DNA from: Antedon mediterranea
Taxonomy: Eukaryota > Echinodermata > Crinoidea > Comatulida > Antedonidae
Assembly: GCF_964355755.1 (NCBI RefSeq)
Contig: NC_092670.1
Span: 22,941,201 to 23,005,200, forward strand
DNA: 64,000 nucleotides
Direction: 5' to 3'
The notes under the pieces are model-generated. The model was not told the origin of the DNA, did no database searches, and saw nothing but the letters and a program-made list of their open reading frames with translations. Each line of letters starts with the position of its first letter. Positions within the stretch are counted from its first letter, which is position 1. Below are positions 32,280 through 46,600 of this stretch, in pieces. The position numbers and the translations under genes were made by a program.

Positions 32280-34382
32280 TAAAGCGTGGTTCCCACTAGC
32301 GTCGCAACGTAACGCAATCTACGAAACGTTAGCAAATGCCCTTCTAATAATAGATCTTTCTAAGTTCCGATCCTGTCAATTAAAAAAAGTTGAAAGTTAA
32401 TTTACGGTTGTTCTTTATGAGAAATTAAAAATAGTCACATGATCATGGAGGTCGTAGAGGTCATTATCACAAACTGACGCAGAAGCACTATTATATCAAC
32501 GAACAATTTAGTATTGTAAAACTACGCATTTTTTGATCTGTCTGTAATTGTAGCTTCTTATCTTGTTTTAGATTCTCGATACTGTATAAGCAATTCACAC
32601 TGTTATGAATGGCTTAACGTTACATTCTTAGAAGCTCGCTATATTTAGTTTTAATAAAGATTTTGTTAATGATATTGTTTTCTCTTTGTTTTTATCTTCT
32701 TGTTCTTTTATAATATTACCATCAACTGGAAGTATTTGGCCATCTTCTTGACCGTGAAAATTAAACTTTATCACTGTTCACTTGACTGTCCTTACCACGG
32801 TAAAATTATCACAGGTGCGATTTAATAAATGCCAATTTACGCAAACAAGCGGGGCGTAAGCGGAAAACCTCGTAGCTTGTCCTACGTGAATCTGTATCTA
32901 TCCTGGGCGGTAACAGCCCGTACGTTCTGCGTTGTGTAAATGATGATAAGGAATAACATAGATTCTATATTTTTATTACCGTTACCGCTATCTGACAGGG
33001 TCTATTTCCAACTTAAACACTAAGGGACGAGTACAATCGAAAGATACATTACTAATGATGCTATATGCACTTAAAATCATTTCAAATGGTAATATTATGC
33101 TTGTTTCACAATACAGACGCAACGCAAGGACGATTTGTCCAATCACAAGCGATGGATTATTCGAACAGTGGCTTGTCATTGGTCAACTCGCTTGCTTTGC
33201 GCGTACGTCCTTGCGTTAAAGGATGGAAGGTTCAATTATTTTTTTATATAATTTTCCATTTTAACAAATGGCGCCGTCTTCTGAGAAGCTTGGTTCCCAC
33301 TAGAACGTAACGCAAGGACGTAAACGCAACGCAAGCGTTTTAACCAATGAAAAGCGAAGTTATAGACAGTTAGCAATCACAAGCGAATAAGCCATCGCTT
33401 GTGATTGGTCAATTCACTTGCGTTGCGTTACGTCCTTGTGTTGCGTCGCTAGTGGGAGCCACGCTTAAATGTAGTTTTAAAGATTACAAAACATGTAGTT
33501 AAAAGTATACTCACTCATTTTAATGTGTATCATTTTTATTTATCAATCCGAATAACATTTGCTATGTAATTGTTACGTGGTCAATGTCCAGTTTAACATT
33601 CGATATGTAGTTGTTACGTGGTCAATGTCCAGTTTAACATTCGCTATGTAGTTGTTACGTGGTCAATGTCCAGTTTAACATTCGCTATGTAGTTGTTACG
33701 TGGTCAATGTCCAGTTTAACATTCGCTATGTAGTTGTTACGTGGTCAACGTCCAGTTAATCATTACTCCACAGCAGTGTGAATTCAATTGAATAATTTGG
33801 ACAGAGAAGAAACAAATTAAAAGAGTTTTCAAGTGTGGTGCCAGTTGGTACATTATGAATAGAAAGGATGGGACCATCAATGACAAACTACTTCTGAATT
33901 TGGTGTCAAGTGTTTGCACAAATGAAAAAAACTATAGGGGTATATGTACCTACGTCACAATGGATAATGATGTTGTTCTAATATCTTTGATTATATATTA
34001 CTAAAATTAAGTATACATCTTAAGTTTCAGTGTGGCGCTTATTGCCATTGCTTCATATAGGCCTAATTGCGTCATTTAATTGATATCGACGTTTGTTATT
34101 CATTCAGGTATATATCTACAGTTATCCATCCCAGAGTGGTTTACAAAATGTAGTTTAAAACTAGATAATCAAACTCATCAACTATTCCGACCATGGATGG
34201 GTACCATACCGTACAGTAGTATGTAGTATAGTAACTATATGAGCGAACAAACGACTATTAATAGTTTGCGTCCGCTTTTGTAACTGGTTTAAGCGTGGTT
34301 CCCACTAGCGACGCAACACAAGGACGTAACGCAACGCAAGTGAATTGATCAATCACAAGCGATGGCTTATTCGCTTGTGAAA
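32280..34382. repeat. Dispersed palindromic repeat family (GCGTGGTTCCCACTAG type), four copies
   Basis: A full foldback copy spans about 33288-33470: AGCTTGGTTCCCACTAG at the left and CTAGTGGGAGCCACGCTTAA at the right, with long inverted arms rich in ACGCAACGCAAGG and ATCACAAGCGA. Other copies are partial: about 32282-32330, an internal one at 33108-33225, and 34289-34380. They can extrude as cruciforms. The remaining sequence here is AT-rich without genes. Confidence 0.65.
33555..33760. repeat. 41-bp tandem repeat, five copies
   Basis: The unit is CATTCGCTATGTAGTTGTTA followed by CGTGGTCAATGTCCAGTTTAA; copies are nearly identical except the first and last. Confidence 0.93.
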
Positions 34383-36206
34383 ATTATTTTCAAATAATTT
34401 GATGTCTCTTAAAAGGTTATGTCGGATCACTAACAACCTAATTTGTGTGATTTAATTTCGCTACTATAAGTCCTTAACAATAAATCCGCCATAAAGGTAT
34501 AAGCTAACAATAGTTATTTAAGTATTCTTTTTTGACAAGGATCACACGTCTTGTCGGTTATAAGCACCCATTCATGTTCTTAGACACGCCCCTTATATAT
34601 TTCGTTTTTCATTCTGACGCATGACATGATTTTCATTTCCTAATATGAAATGATTACTACTTGAGAACATAAAAAGAGAGATTAACTAGAATTTAATTCG
34701 TCACTTTGACGAATTATAGGTGATCATTGTTATCAATTTAATGAAATTAACATTTTTTAAACATGCATGTACGTTAACATACGATCGTAAAAAGTTGATG
34801 TACGCCATCCTATGACATGATGCATACACTTATATCGCTGAGTTGTGCCTATTATATGCCATATACAATATGTACAGTATATACTGTATATCTATATACA
34901 GTGTAGCATAGGTGAAATTACGGGACCCACATCATGTTCAAATTTTTTGGTATGATGGAATTATCAAAATAAACTCGAAGATGACAATTTCGAAAGATAA
35001 TGAATTGAGCAAATAAATATAAGGATTGGAAGATAATTTGACACGTAGAAGCGCAATGCGCGCTCTTTGAAATTTGTATAACTTTGACTAAAGAAATTTA
35101 AAAACAACGTTTTAACTTCAACTGGCCATATGATAACATCAAAACATCCGATAGGCTTAATTTTTATATGAATTCATATCTACATTTAATCAGCTTTCAT
35201 AATAAATTATAATCTTCAAGGTCACCTTTAATTCTAAAGAGCTATAACATATTCAAATGTATGGTGTAGCTGAAATTACACGACCTTGGTTATTAAAGTT
35301 TTTACACATGATGACGTCATCAAAATAAAAATGGTGACAACTCTTGAAAAAGATAATTAATTGAGCAAGCACATATTAAAATTTCGGCGAAAATCGGGCT
35401 CAAATAACGGAGATGCGCTCTATTGAATGTGATAACCCACACAAAAAGATAAAAATTACTAATTTTTAAATTGAAGTGGCCATTTGATGACGTCATACCA
35501 TTTTGTACGTCTAATGTGTACATGAATATGTATCTACAACCCAATGGCTTCCCGAATAAGTTAAAAAAATTGGGGGTCATCTTCCATTCTGAAGAGTTAT
35601 ATTCATTTTAAAAAGGCCTTATTTTTCACCATTTTCAGCACTTTGATGCAATTAATTTGCGCATTTTGTTATTTTTAACCTGCTCGTATAGCGTTATTTT
35701 CAGTCGGAACTTACTCAAATTTGGTGAATGTACTAAGGATGGTGAGTAGAACGCGATTTGTATAAAAAATTGCAATTTTTACGCTTTGTAAGTATCGCGC
35801 GCGCAAAATATTTTTTTTGCGCAGTAATTTTTTGAAACACGCAAATGGCCTAATTCATGCTCTAAATTGATTAAAACGTAATTTTGAGCTTTTTAAATTT
35901 TTACTGCGCGATTCCACACGCATGACCCTACGTGCGCGCGCATTTTTACTTGCTAATATTTTTACCCTTGACCTGAAGTTTACGTGTAGTGAATTTCATA
36001 AATATGTGATAATAAATTATGGATATATGATTGATAATGTGATTTCACAAAATGGCGTATACGTGACGCCACGGATGAGTGATCACGCTGAAAAGCTTAT
36101 TATGGCTAAGTTAAAATATTTGAAAGACATTGTGAAATTTTTGAGATCATTGCTATTCAACTTTTTGAGATATTTGACGAACAAAAAGTGTACAGAAAGA
36201 AGAATA
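34383..36206. repeat. Decayed left edge of the satellite array
   Basis: From about 34690 the sequence is recognisably related to array units: TTCGTCACTTTGACGAA at 34698 matches the unit hairpin, the block at 34813-34930 matches 36312-36430, and later modules repeat GATGACGTCAT and GCGCTCTATTGAATGTGA. Divergence is much greater than among internal units. From 34383 to about 34690 nothing is recognised. Confidence 0.75.
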
Positions 36207-37720
36207 ACTAGATTTGAACTCGTCACTTTGACGAGTTCGGGTTATCCGCGCAAAGGCAACATGCACATACTTTAAACTATATGAACTTCGACAAATATTA
36301 TGCCATCCTATGACATGAATTAAACGTGTTTACAGTGCTGAATTGTACCTATTATGTAGCATACAGCATGTTATAGAATACACTGTTATATGTTATATAC
36401 AGTGTAGTATAGAGGAAATTACAAGACCATCTTTTAAATCCAATTATTAACACGATGATGTCATCAAATTGACATATAAAGATAACTATTTTAGAAGATA
36501 ATTATCTAAATAATTACATTAATACAAATTTGAAGAATTTTGGGCACGTAAAAGTGACATGCGCTCTCGTTTAAACGCAATGAACTTTTACGCAAAGGAT
36601 GAAAATACGACTTTTTTTATTCAACTGGCCATATGATGACGTCACAACATCTGGTTGGCAAAATATTTACATGAATTCGTATCTACAATTCAATGACTTC
36701 CAGAAAACGTTTAAATCATGATTATCACTTTTTATTCTGACGAGATATAACAGATTAAAATTTACTGTAAAGATGAAAATAAGTGACCCACGTTGTTTAC
36801 ATTTTTAGACATGATGAGGTCATAAAAATTTAAATATTTTAACTCCTACGAAAGATAGTTGATTGACGTAGACAATATTGAAATCTCGGGGGAAATGGAA
36901 TACGCATAAGCGAGATGCGCTCTGTTGAATGTGATGAGCAATAACGAAAGAGACAAAAATCCTATATTTTATATTCGAGTGGCCATACGATGACGTCACA
37001 ATATCCGGTTAGCCATATTAATGCATGATTTGATATCTGCAACTCATCTACTACCAGAATATGTAATTATAAAAAAGTTCACCACGTAGTTTAGAATCTA
37101 TGACTGTTTAAAAAAAGGCATAATTTTGACAAATTTTTGAACTTTTTCATCAAAATTGCGTGCAAATTGTTTAATTCTACGTCCTCGTATGACGTGATTT
37201 TAGGTCGGAATTGATAGAAAATTGGTAAATTTACTAGAAAAGGCTGAAAAAACAAAAATCAAGCAAAAAAAAGATTTTTTTTCGCTACGTGCGCACGCGC
37301 GCATAAAAAAATTGCGCACGCGTGGGAATTTTTGAAATGCTCAAAATGACATGAAACGCGTAGAAAGTTGATTAGAAGTTGATTATTCGCATTTTGAAAT
37401 TTTGAACGCGCGTGCACGCGTAACTTTATGTAAAACATGCCATTTTTAATCCACAGAAAGTTTGCGCATGATATAACTTAAATTTTCACAAAGTTTCAAT
37501 ACAAAATGACTTTTGGTTTTTAATCTATGATCAATCATTGAAATTCATAAAATCGCGCGTAACTTACGCTGCGCAACTCAAAATTCATAAAGAAAAGTTT
37601 CTTGCACATCTACAGCTAGAGGGCAATCTTTTGACAAAGTTACACAATTTTATGTTAACCCGAATTAGAGATATGCCACCAACAAAATTCGGGGAAAGAA
37701 AGAAGAATAACATAGAAAAA
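36207..37720. repeat. B-type satellite unit with internal duplication
   Basis: It differs from the standard unit in its hairpin loop (GTCACTTTGACGAG) and in having two divergent copies of the module GTGACC... GACGTCA ... GCGCTC ... TGGCCATA ... GACGTCAC (about 36420-36750 and 36783-37060). B-type units are at 36207, 53439 and 63557. Confidence 0.8.
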
Positions 37721-40700
37721 ACTAGATTTGAACTCGTCACTACGGACGAGTTAGGTTATCCGCAGCGCAAAAGCCACGTGCACGTCGTACGTTAGAATAT
37801 TGCGCGCAGATAAACGATGATGCCATTGAAACAATTTCAGTTTTCTCTCTATTTTGCGTCACGTCTAAGTATATACGGTATACAATATATTATACTCTAT
37901 ACGTACTACATACAGTGCAGAATAGGTGAAAATAAGTGACCAAAGTTATTGACGCCTTTGAACATGATGACGTCATCACAATTGAAAAAAATGGTGAATC
38001 ATGCGAAAGATAATTAATTGACCTAGACAAAATAAAAAAAATGAGTGAAATGGAATACGGATAAGTGGAGATGCGCTCTATTAAATTTGACGAACTATGA
38101 CGAAAGAGAAAAAAATCCTATATTTTATATATGGGTGGCCATACGATGACGTCAAAATGTCCGGTTAGCCATATCAATGCATGTTTCGAGAAATATAACT
38201 CATTTACTTCCAGAATATGTAATTTTAAAAAAGTTCACCACGTAGTTTAGAGTTTATGACTGTTTAAAAAAAGATCTAATTTTGACGATTTTTTGAAGTT
38301 TTTCATCAAAAACACGCGCAAATTATCCAATTATACGTGCTCGTGTGACGTGATTTTAAGTCGAAATTGATTGAAAATTGATAAATTTACTAGGAAAGGG
38401 TGAAAAAACAAAAATCAAGCAAAAAAACGATGTTTTTGCGTTACGTGCGCACGCGCGCGTAAGAAAAGTGCGCACGCGTGGGAATTTTTGAAATGCTCAA
38501 AATTACATGAAACGCGTAGAAAGTTGATTAGAAATTGATTTTTCGCATTTTGATATTTTAAACGCGCGTGCGCGCGTAACTTTCATTAAAACATGCCATT
38601 TTCTCTCCATAGAAAGTTAGCGCATGATATGACTTAAATTTTCACCAAGTTTCAATACAAAATGACATATAGTTTTTATTCTATGATCAATCATTGAAAT
38701 TCATAAAATTGCGCGTAACTTACGCTGCGCAACTCGAAATTCAAAAAAAAAAGTTTCTTGCACATCTACAGCTACAGGGTTATTTTTTGACAAAGTTATA
38801 CATTCATATGTTGGCCAGAATTAGAAATACGCTGCCAACAAAAAATGGGAGAGAAGTGTGTAAAGAAAGAAATAAATACTAGATTTGAACTCGTCACTAC
38901 GGACGAGTTAGGTTATCCGCAGCGCAAAAGCCACGTGCACGTCATACGTTAGAATATTGAGCGCAAAAAAAAAAACGATTATGGCATTGAAAAATGTTAG
39001 TGCGCTCTCTATTTTGCGTCGCGTCTAAGTATATACGGTATAACACTATATACTGTATACGTACTACATACAGTGCAGAATAGGTGAAAATAAGTGACCA
39101 AAGTTATTGACGCATTTGAACATGATGACGTCATCACAATTTTTAAAATCGTGGATCATGCGAAAGATAATTGATTGATCTAGACAATATAAAAAAATTG
39201 AGTGAAATGGAATAAGGATAAGTAGAGATGCGCTCTATTAAATTGACGAGCTATGACGAAAGAGAAAAAAATCCTATATTTTATATTCGGGTGGCCATAC
39301 GATGACGTCACAATGTCCGGTTAGCCATATCAATGCATGATTCGAGAAAAACAACTCATCTACTTCCAGAATATGTAATTTTAAAAAAGTTCACCACGTA
39401 GTTTAGAATTTATGACTGTTTAAAAAAAGGTCTAATTTTGACGATTTTTTGAAGTTTTTCATCAAAAACACGCGCAAATTATCCAATTCTACGTGCTCGT
39501 GTGACGTGATTTTAAGTCTAAATTGATTGAAAATTTATAAATTTACTAGAAAAGGCTGAAAAAACAAAAATCAAGCAAAAAAAAGATGTTTTTGCGCTAT
39601 GTGCGCACGCGCGCGTAAAAAATTTGCGCACGCGTGGGAATTTTTGAAATGCTCAAAATGACATGAAATGCATAGAAAGTTGAGTAGAAATTGATTTTTC
39701 GCATTTTGAAATTTTAAACGCGCGTGCGCGCGTAACTTTTTGCAAAACATGCCATTTTTAATCCATAGAAAGTTTGCGCATGATATGACTTAAATTTTCA
39801 CCAAGTTTCAATACAAAATGACTTTTGGTTTTTAATCTATGATCAATCATTGAAATTCATAAAATCGCGCGTAACTTACGCTGCGCAACTCCGAAATCGT
39901 CCAAAAGCTTGGCTGCACATCTACAGCTATAGGTCAATCTTATGACAAAGTTATACAATCTTATGTTGGCCAGAATTAGAGATATGCGACCAACAAAATT
40001 CGTGGAAAGAAAGAAGAACATAGAAAAAAAAAAAAAAAAAAAAAAAGATCCTGACAATAACAAGGGGTTATCCGCCAAGTGCGGATAACCAACTAGATTT
40101 GAACTCGTCACTACGGACGAGTTAGGTTATCCGCAGCGCAAAAGCTACATGCGCGTCATACGTTAGAATATTGCGCGCAGAAAAACGATTATGCCATTGA
40201 AAAAATGTTAGCGCGCTCTCTATTTTGTGTCACGTCAAAGTGTATACGGTATACACTATATACTGTATACGTACTACGTACAGTTCAGAATAGGTGAAAA
40301 TAAGTGACCAAAGTTATTGACGCTTTTGCACATGATGACGTCATAACAATTGTTAAAATGGTGAATCATGCGAAAGATAATTGATTGACCTAGACAATAT
40401 AAAGAAATGGAGGGCAATGGAATACGGATAAGTGGAGATGCGCTCTATTAAATGTGATGAGCTATGACAAAAGAGAAAAGAATCCTATATTTTATATTCC
40501 AGTGGCCATACGATGACGTCATAATGTCCGGTTAGCCATATGGATGCATGATTTGATATCTACAACTCATCTACTTCCAGAATCTGAAATTTTAAAAATG
40601 TTCACCACGGAGTTTAGAATCTATGACTTTTAAAATAAAGGCATAATTTTCACGAATTTTTGAACTTTTTCATCAAAAACACGCGCAAATTTTTCAATTC

Positions 40701-41242
40701 TACGTGCTCGTATGACGTGATTTTAAGTCCAAATTGTTTGAAAGTTGGTAAATTTACTAGAAAAGGCTGGAAAAACAAAAATCAAAAAAAAAAAAGATGT
40801 TTTTGCGCTACGTGCGCACGCGCGCGTAAAAAAATTGCGCATGCCTGGGAATTTTTTAAATGCTCAAAATGACATGAAACGCGTAGAAAGTTGATTAGAA
40901 GTTGATTTTTTGCATTTTGAAATTTTAAACGCGCGTGCGCGCGTAACTTCCTGTGAAACATGCCATTTTTAATCCATAGAAAGTTTGCGCTTGATATGAC
41001 TTAAATGTTCACTAAGTTTCAATACAAAATGACTTTCGGTTTTTAATCTATGATCAATCATTTAAATTCATAAAACCGCGCGTAACTTACGCTGCGCAAC
41101 TCAAAATTCATAAAAAAAAGTTTCTTGCACATCTACAGCTACAGGGCAATCCTTTGACAAAGTTATACAATCATATGTTTGCCAGAGTTAGAGATACGCT
41201 GCGAACAAAATTCGTGGAAAGAAAGAAGAACATAGAAAAAAA

Positions 41243-41273
<31 letters not shown>

Positions 41274-43614
41274 GATCCTGACAATAACAAGGGGTTATCC
41301 GCCAAGTGCGGATAACCAACTAGATTTGAACTCGTCACTACGGACGAGTTAGGTTATCCGCGGCGCAAAAGCCACGTGCACGTCATACGTTAGAATATTG
41401 CGCGCAAAAAAAAAACGATTAATGACATTGAAAAAATGTTAGTGCGCTCTCTATTTTGTGTCACGTCTGAGTATATACAGTATGTACTATATACTGTATA
41501 TGTACTACGTACAGTTCAGAATAGGTGAAAATAAGGGACCAAAGTTATTGACGCTTTTGAACAAGATGACGTCATAAAAATTTTAAAAATGGTGAATCAT
41601 GCGAAAGATAATTGATTGACCTAGACAATATAAAAAATAGAGGGCAATGGAATACGGATAAGGGGAGATGCGCTCTATTAAATGTGACGAGCTATGACGA
41701 AAGAGACAAAAATCCTATATTTCATATTTGAGTGGCCAAACGATGACGTCACAATGTCCGGTTCGCCATATCGATGCATGATTCGAAATCTACAACTAAT
41801 CAACTTCCAGAATATGTAATTTTAAAAAAGTTCACCACGTAGTTTACAATCTATGACTTTTTTAAAAAAGGCATAATTTTCACGAATTTTTTAACTTTTT
41901 CATCAAAAACGCGCGCAAATTTTTCAATTCTACGTGCTCGTATGACGTGATTTTTAGTCGAAATTGTTTGAAAGTTGGTAAATCTACTAAAAAAAGACAG
42001 GAAAAACAAAATTCAAGCCAAAAAATGATGTTTTTGCGTTACGTGCGCACGCGCGCGTAAAAAAAATGCGCACGTGTAGAAATTTTTGAAATGCTCAAAA
42101 TGACATGAAACGCGTAGAAAGTTGATTAGAAGTTGATTTTTCGCATTTTGAAATTTTAAACGCGCGTGCGCGCGTAACTTACTGCACAACCTGCCATTTT
42201 TAATCCATAGAAAGTTTGCGCTTAATATGACTTAAATTTTCACCAAGTTTCAATACAAAATGACTTTTGGTTTTTAATCTATGATCAATAATTGAAATTC
42301 ATAAAATCACGCGTAACTTACGCTGCGCAACTCGGACGGGACCGAAAACCTTATTACGACATCTTCAGATAGAGGTCAATCTTCTGATAAAGTTATACAA
42401 TGTTATGTTAAGAAGATTTAGAGATACACGCGCAACAAAATTCTGGGAAAGAAAGAAGAAAAAAGAAAAACTAGATTTGAACTCGTCACTACGGACGAGT
42501 TAGGTTATCCGCAGCGCAAAGGCCACGCGCACGTCATACGTTAAAATATTGCGCGCAGAAAAACGATTAAGTCATTGAAACAATTTCAGTGCGCTCTCTA
42601 TTTTTCGTCACGTCTGAGTATATACGGTATACACTATATACTGTATACGTACTACATACAGTGCAGAATAGGTGAAAATAAGTGACCAAAGTTATTGACG
42701 CTTTTGAACATGATGACGTCATCACAATTTTGAAAATGGTGAATCGTCCGAAAGATAATTGATAGAGCTAGACAACATAAAAAATGGGGGGAAATGGAAT
42801 ACAAATAAGTGGAGATGCGCTATATTAAATGTGACGAGCTACGAGGAAAGAGACAAAAATCATTTATTTTATATTCGAGTGGTCATACGATGACGTCACA
42901 ATGTCCGGTTAGCCATATTGATGCATGATTTGATATCTGCAACTAATCTACTAACAGAATATGTAATTATAAAAAAGTTCACCACGTAGTTTAGAATCTA
43001 TGATTGTTTAAAAAAAGGCATAATTTTGACAAATTTTTGAACTTTTTCATCAAAAATGCGCGTAAATTGTTTAATTCTACGTGCTCGTATGACGTGATTT
43101 TAAGTCGAAATTGTTTGAAAGTTGGTAAATTTTCTAAAAAAGACAGGAAAAACAAAAATCAAGCAAAAAAATGATGTTTTTGCGCTACGTGCGCACGTGC
43201 GCGTAAAAAAATTGCGCACGCGTGGGAATTTTTGAAATGCTCAAAATGACATGAAACGCGTAGAAAGTTGATTAGAAATTGATTTTTCCCATTTTGAAAT
43301 TTTAAACGCGCGTGCGCGCGTAACTTTCTGTGAAACATGCCATTTTCTCTCCATAGAAAGTTAGCGCATGATATAAATTAAACTTTTGCCAAGTTTCAAT
43401 TTAAATGGTTTAATAGTTTTCGATCTAAATTAAATACGCGAAATTCATAAAATCGCGCGTAACTTACGCTGCGCAACTCAAACGGTACCGAAAACCTTAT
43501 TACGACATATTCAGATAGAGATCAATCTTCTGATAAAGTTACAAAATGTTATGTTGAGAAGATTTAGAGATATACGCGCAACAAAATTCTGGGAAAGAAA
43601 GAAGAATAAGAAAG

Positions 43615-43646
<32 letters not shown>

Positions 43647-46600
43647 TCCTGACAATAACAAGAGGTTATCCGCCAAGTGCGGATAACCAAAAAGAAAAAA
43701 AACTAGATTTGAACTCGTCACTACGGACGAGTTAGGTTATCCGCAGCGCAAAAGCCACGTGCACGTCATACGTTAGAATATTGCGTGCAGAAAAACGATT
43801 ATGCCACTGAAAAAAATGTTAGTGCGCCCTCTATTTTGTGTCACGTTTAAGTATATACGGTATACACTATTATACTGTATACGTACTACATACAGTGTAG
43901 AATAGGTGAAAATAAGTGACCAAAGTTATTGACGCTTTTGGACATGATGACGTCATAACAATTTTAAAAATGGTAAATCAATCGAAAGATAATTGATTGA
44001 CCTAGACAATATATAAAAATGGGGGAAAATGGAATACGGATAAGTGGAGATGCGCTCTATTAAATGTGATGAGCAATGACGAAAGAGACAAAAATCCTAT
44101 ATTTGATATTCGTGTGGCCATACGATAACGTCACAATGTCCGGTTAGCCAAATCGATGCATGATTCGATATCTACAACTCATCTACATTCAGAATATGTA
44201 ATTTTAAAAAAGTTCACCACGTAGTTTAGAATCTATGACTGTTTAAAAAAAGGCATAATTTTGACAAATTTTTGAACTTTTTCATAAAAAATGCGCGTAA
44301 ATTGTTTAATTCTACGTGCTCGTATGACGTGATTTTAAGTTGAAATTGTTTGAAAGTTGGTAAATTTACTAAAAAAGACAGGAAAAACAAAAATCAAGCA
44401 AAAAAATGATGTTTTTGCGCTACGTGCGCACGCGCGCGTAAAAAAATTGCGCACGCGTGGGAATTTTTGAAATGCTCAAAATGACATGAAACGCGTAGAA
44501 AGTTGATTAGAAATTGATTTTTCGCATTTTGAAATTTCAAACGCGCGTGCGCGCGTAACTTTTTGTGAAGCATGCAATTTTTAATCCATAGAAAGTTTGC
44601 GCATTATATGACTTAAATTTTCACCAAGTTTCAATACAAACAAACTTTTAGGTTTTATTCTATGATCAATCATTGAAATTCATAAAATCGCGCGTAACTT
44701 ACGCTGCGCAACTCGGACACGACTGAAAACCTTATTACGACATCTTCAGATAGAGGTCAATCTTCTGATAAAGTTATACAATGTTATGTTAAGAAGATTT
44801 AGAGATACACTAGCAACAAAATTTGTGGAAAGAAAGAAGAAAATAGAAAAAAAAAGAGAAAAAGAAAAATAAAAAAAAGATCCTGACAATAACAAGGGGT
44901 TATCCGCCAAGTGCGGATAACCAATAAAAAAAAAAAAAAAAAGATCCTGACAATAACAAGGGGTTATCCGCCAAGTGCGGATAACCAACTAGATTTGAAC
45001 TCGTCACTACGGACGAGTTAGGTTATCCGCAGTCCTAAAGCCACGTGCACGTCATACGTTGGAATATTGCGCGCAGAAAAACGATTATGCCATTGAAAAA
45101 ATGTGAGTGCGCTCTCTATTTTGTGTCACGTCAACGTGTATACGGTATACACTATATACCGTATACGTACTACATACAGTTCAGAATAGGTGAAAATAAG
45201 TGACCAAAGTTATTGACGCTTTTGCACATGATGACGTCATAACAATTTTTAAAATGGTGAATCATGCGAAAGATAATTGATTGACATAGACAATATAAAG
45301 AAATGGAGGGCAATGGAATACGGATAAGTGGAGATGCGCTCTATTAAATGTGATGAGCTATACGAAAGAGAAAAAAATCCTATATTTTATATTCGAGTGG
45401 CCATACGATGACATCACAATGTCCTGATAGCCATATTGATACATGATTCGATATCTACAACTCATCTACTACCAGAATATGTAATTATAAAAAAGTTTAC
45501 CACGTAGTTTAGAATCTATGACTGTTTAAAAAAAGGCATAATTTTGACAAATTTTTGGACTTTTTCATCAAAATTGCGCGCAAATTGTTTAATTCTACGT
45601 GCTCGTATGACGAGATTTTAAGGCAAAATTGATTGAAAATTGGTAAATATATTATAAAAGGCAGAAAAAACGAAAATCAAGCAAAAAAAAGATGTTTTTG
45701 CGCTACGTGCGCACGGGCGCGTAAAAAAAGTGCGCACGCGTGGGAATTTTTGAAATGCTCAAAATGACATGAAACGCGTAGAAAGTTGATTAGAAATGAA
45801 TTTTGCGCATTTTGAAATTTTGAACGCGCGTGCGCGCGTAACTTTATGTAAAACATGCCATTTTTAATCCACAGAAAGTTTGCGCATGATATAACTTAAA
45901 TTTTCACCAAGTTTCAATAGAAAATGACTTTTTGTTTTTAATCTATGATCAATTATTGAAATTCATAAAATTGCGCGTAACTTACGCTGCGCAACTCGAA
46001 AATCAAAAAACAAAGTTTCTTGCACATCTACAGATATAGGTCAATCTTATGACAAAGTTATACAATCATTTGTTAGCCAGAATTAGAGATATGCTTGCAA
46101 CAAAATTCGTGGAAAGAAAGAAGAATATAGAAAAAAAAAAAAAAGAAAAAAAAAAAAAAAAAAGATCCTGACAATAACAAGGGGTTATCCGCCAAGTGCG
46201 GATAACCAACTAGACTTGAACTCGTCACTTCGGACGAGTTAGGTTATCCGCAGCGCAAAGGCCACGTGCACGCCACACGTCAGAATATTGCGCGCAGAAA
46301 AACGATTATGCCATTGAAAAAAAAATTAGTGCGCTCTCTATTTTGCGTCACGTATAAGTATATACGGTATACGCTATATACTGTATAGGTACTACATACA
46401 GTGCAGAATAGGTGAAAATATGTGACCAAAGTTACTGACGCTTTTGCACATGATGACGTCATAGAAATTTCAAAAAATGTGAATCATGCGAAAGATAATT
46501 GATTGACCTAGACAATATATTAAAATGGAGGGAAATGGAATACGGATAAGTGGAGATGCGCTCTATTAAACGTGATGAGCTATGCGAAAAAGACAAAAAT

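Noticed and set aside
33065-33310. An 81-codon plus-strand ORF and its antisense partner
   Set aside because: Both run through a palindromic repeat copy; no protein features.
37721-37770. A functional tRNA gene at each unit junction
   Set aside because: Only a B-box-like sequence and a hairpin are present; no A box, anticodon arm or cloverleaf could be drawn.
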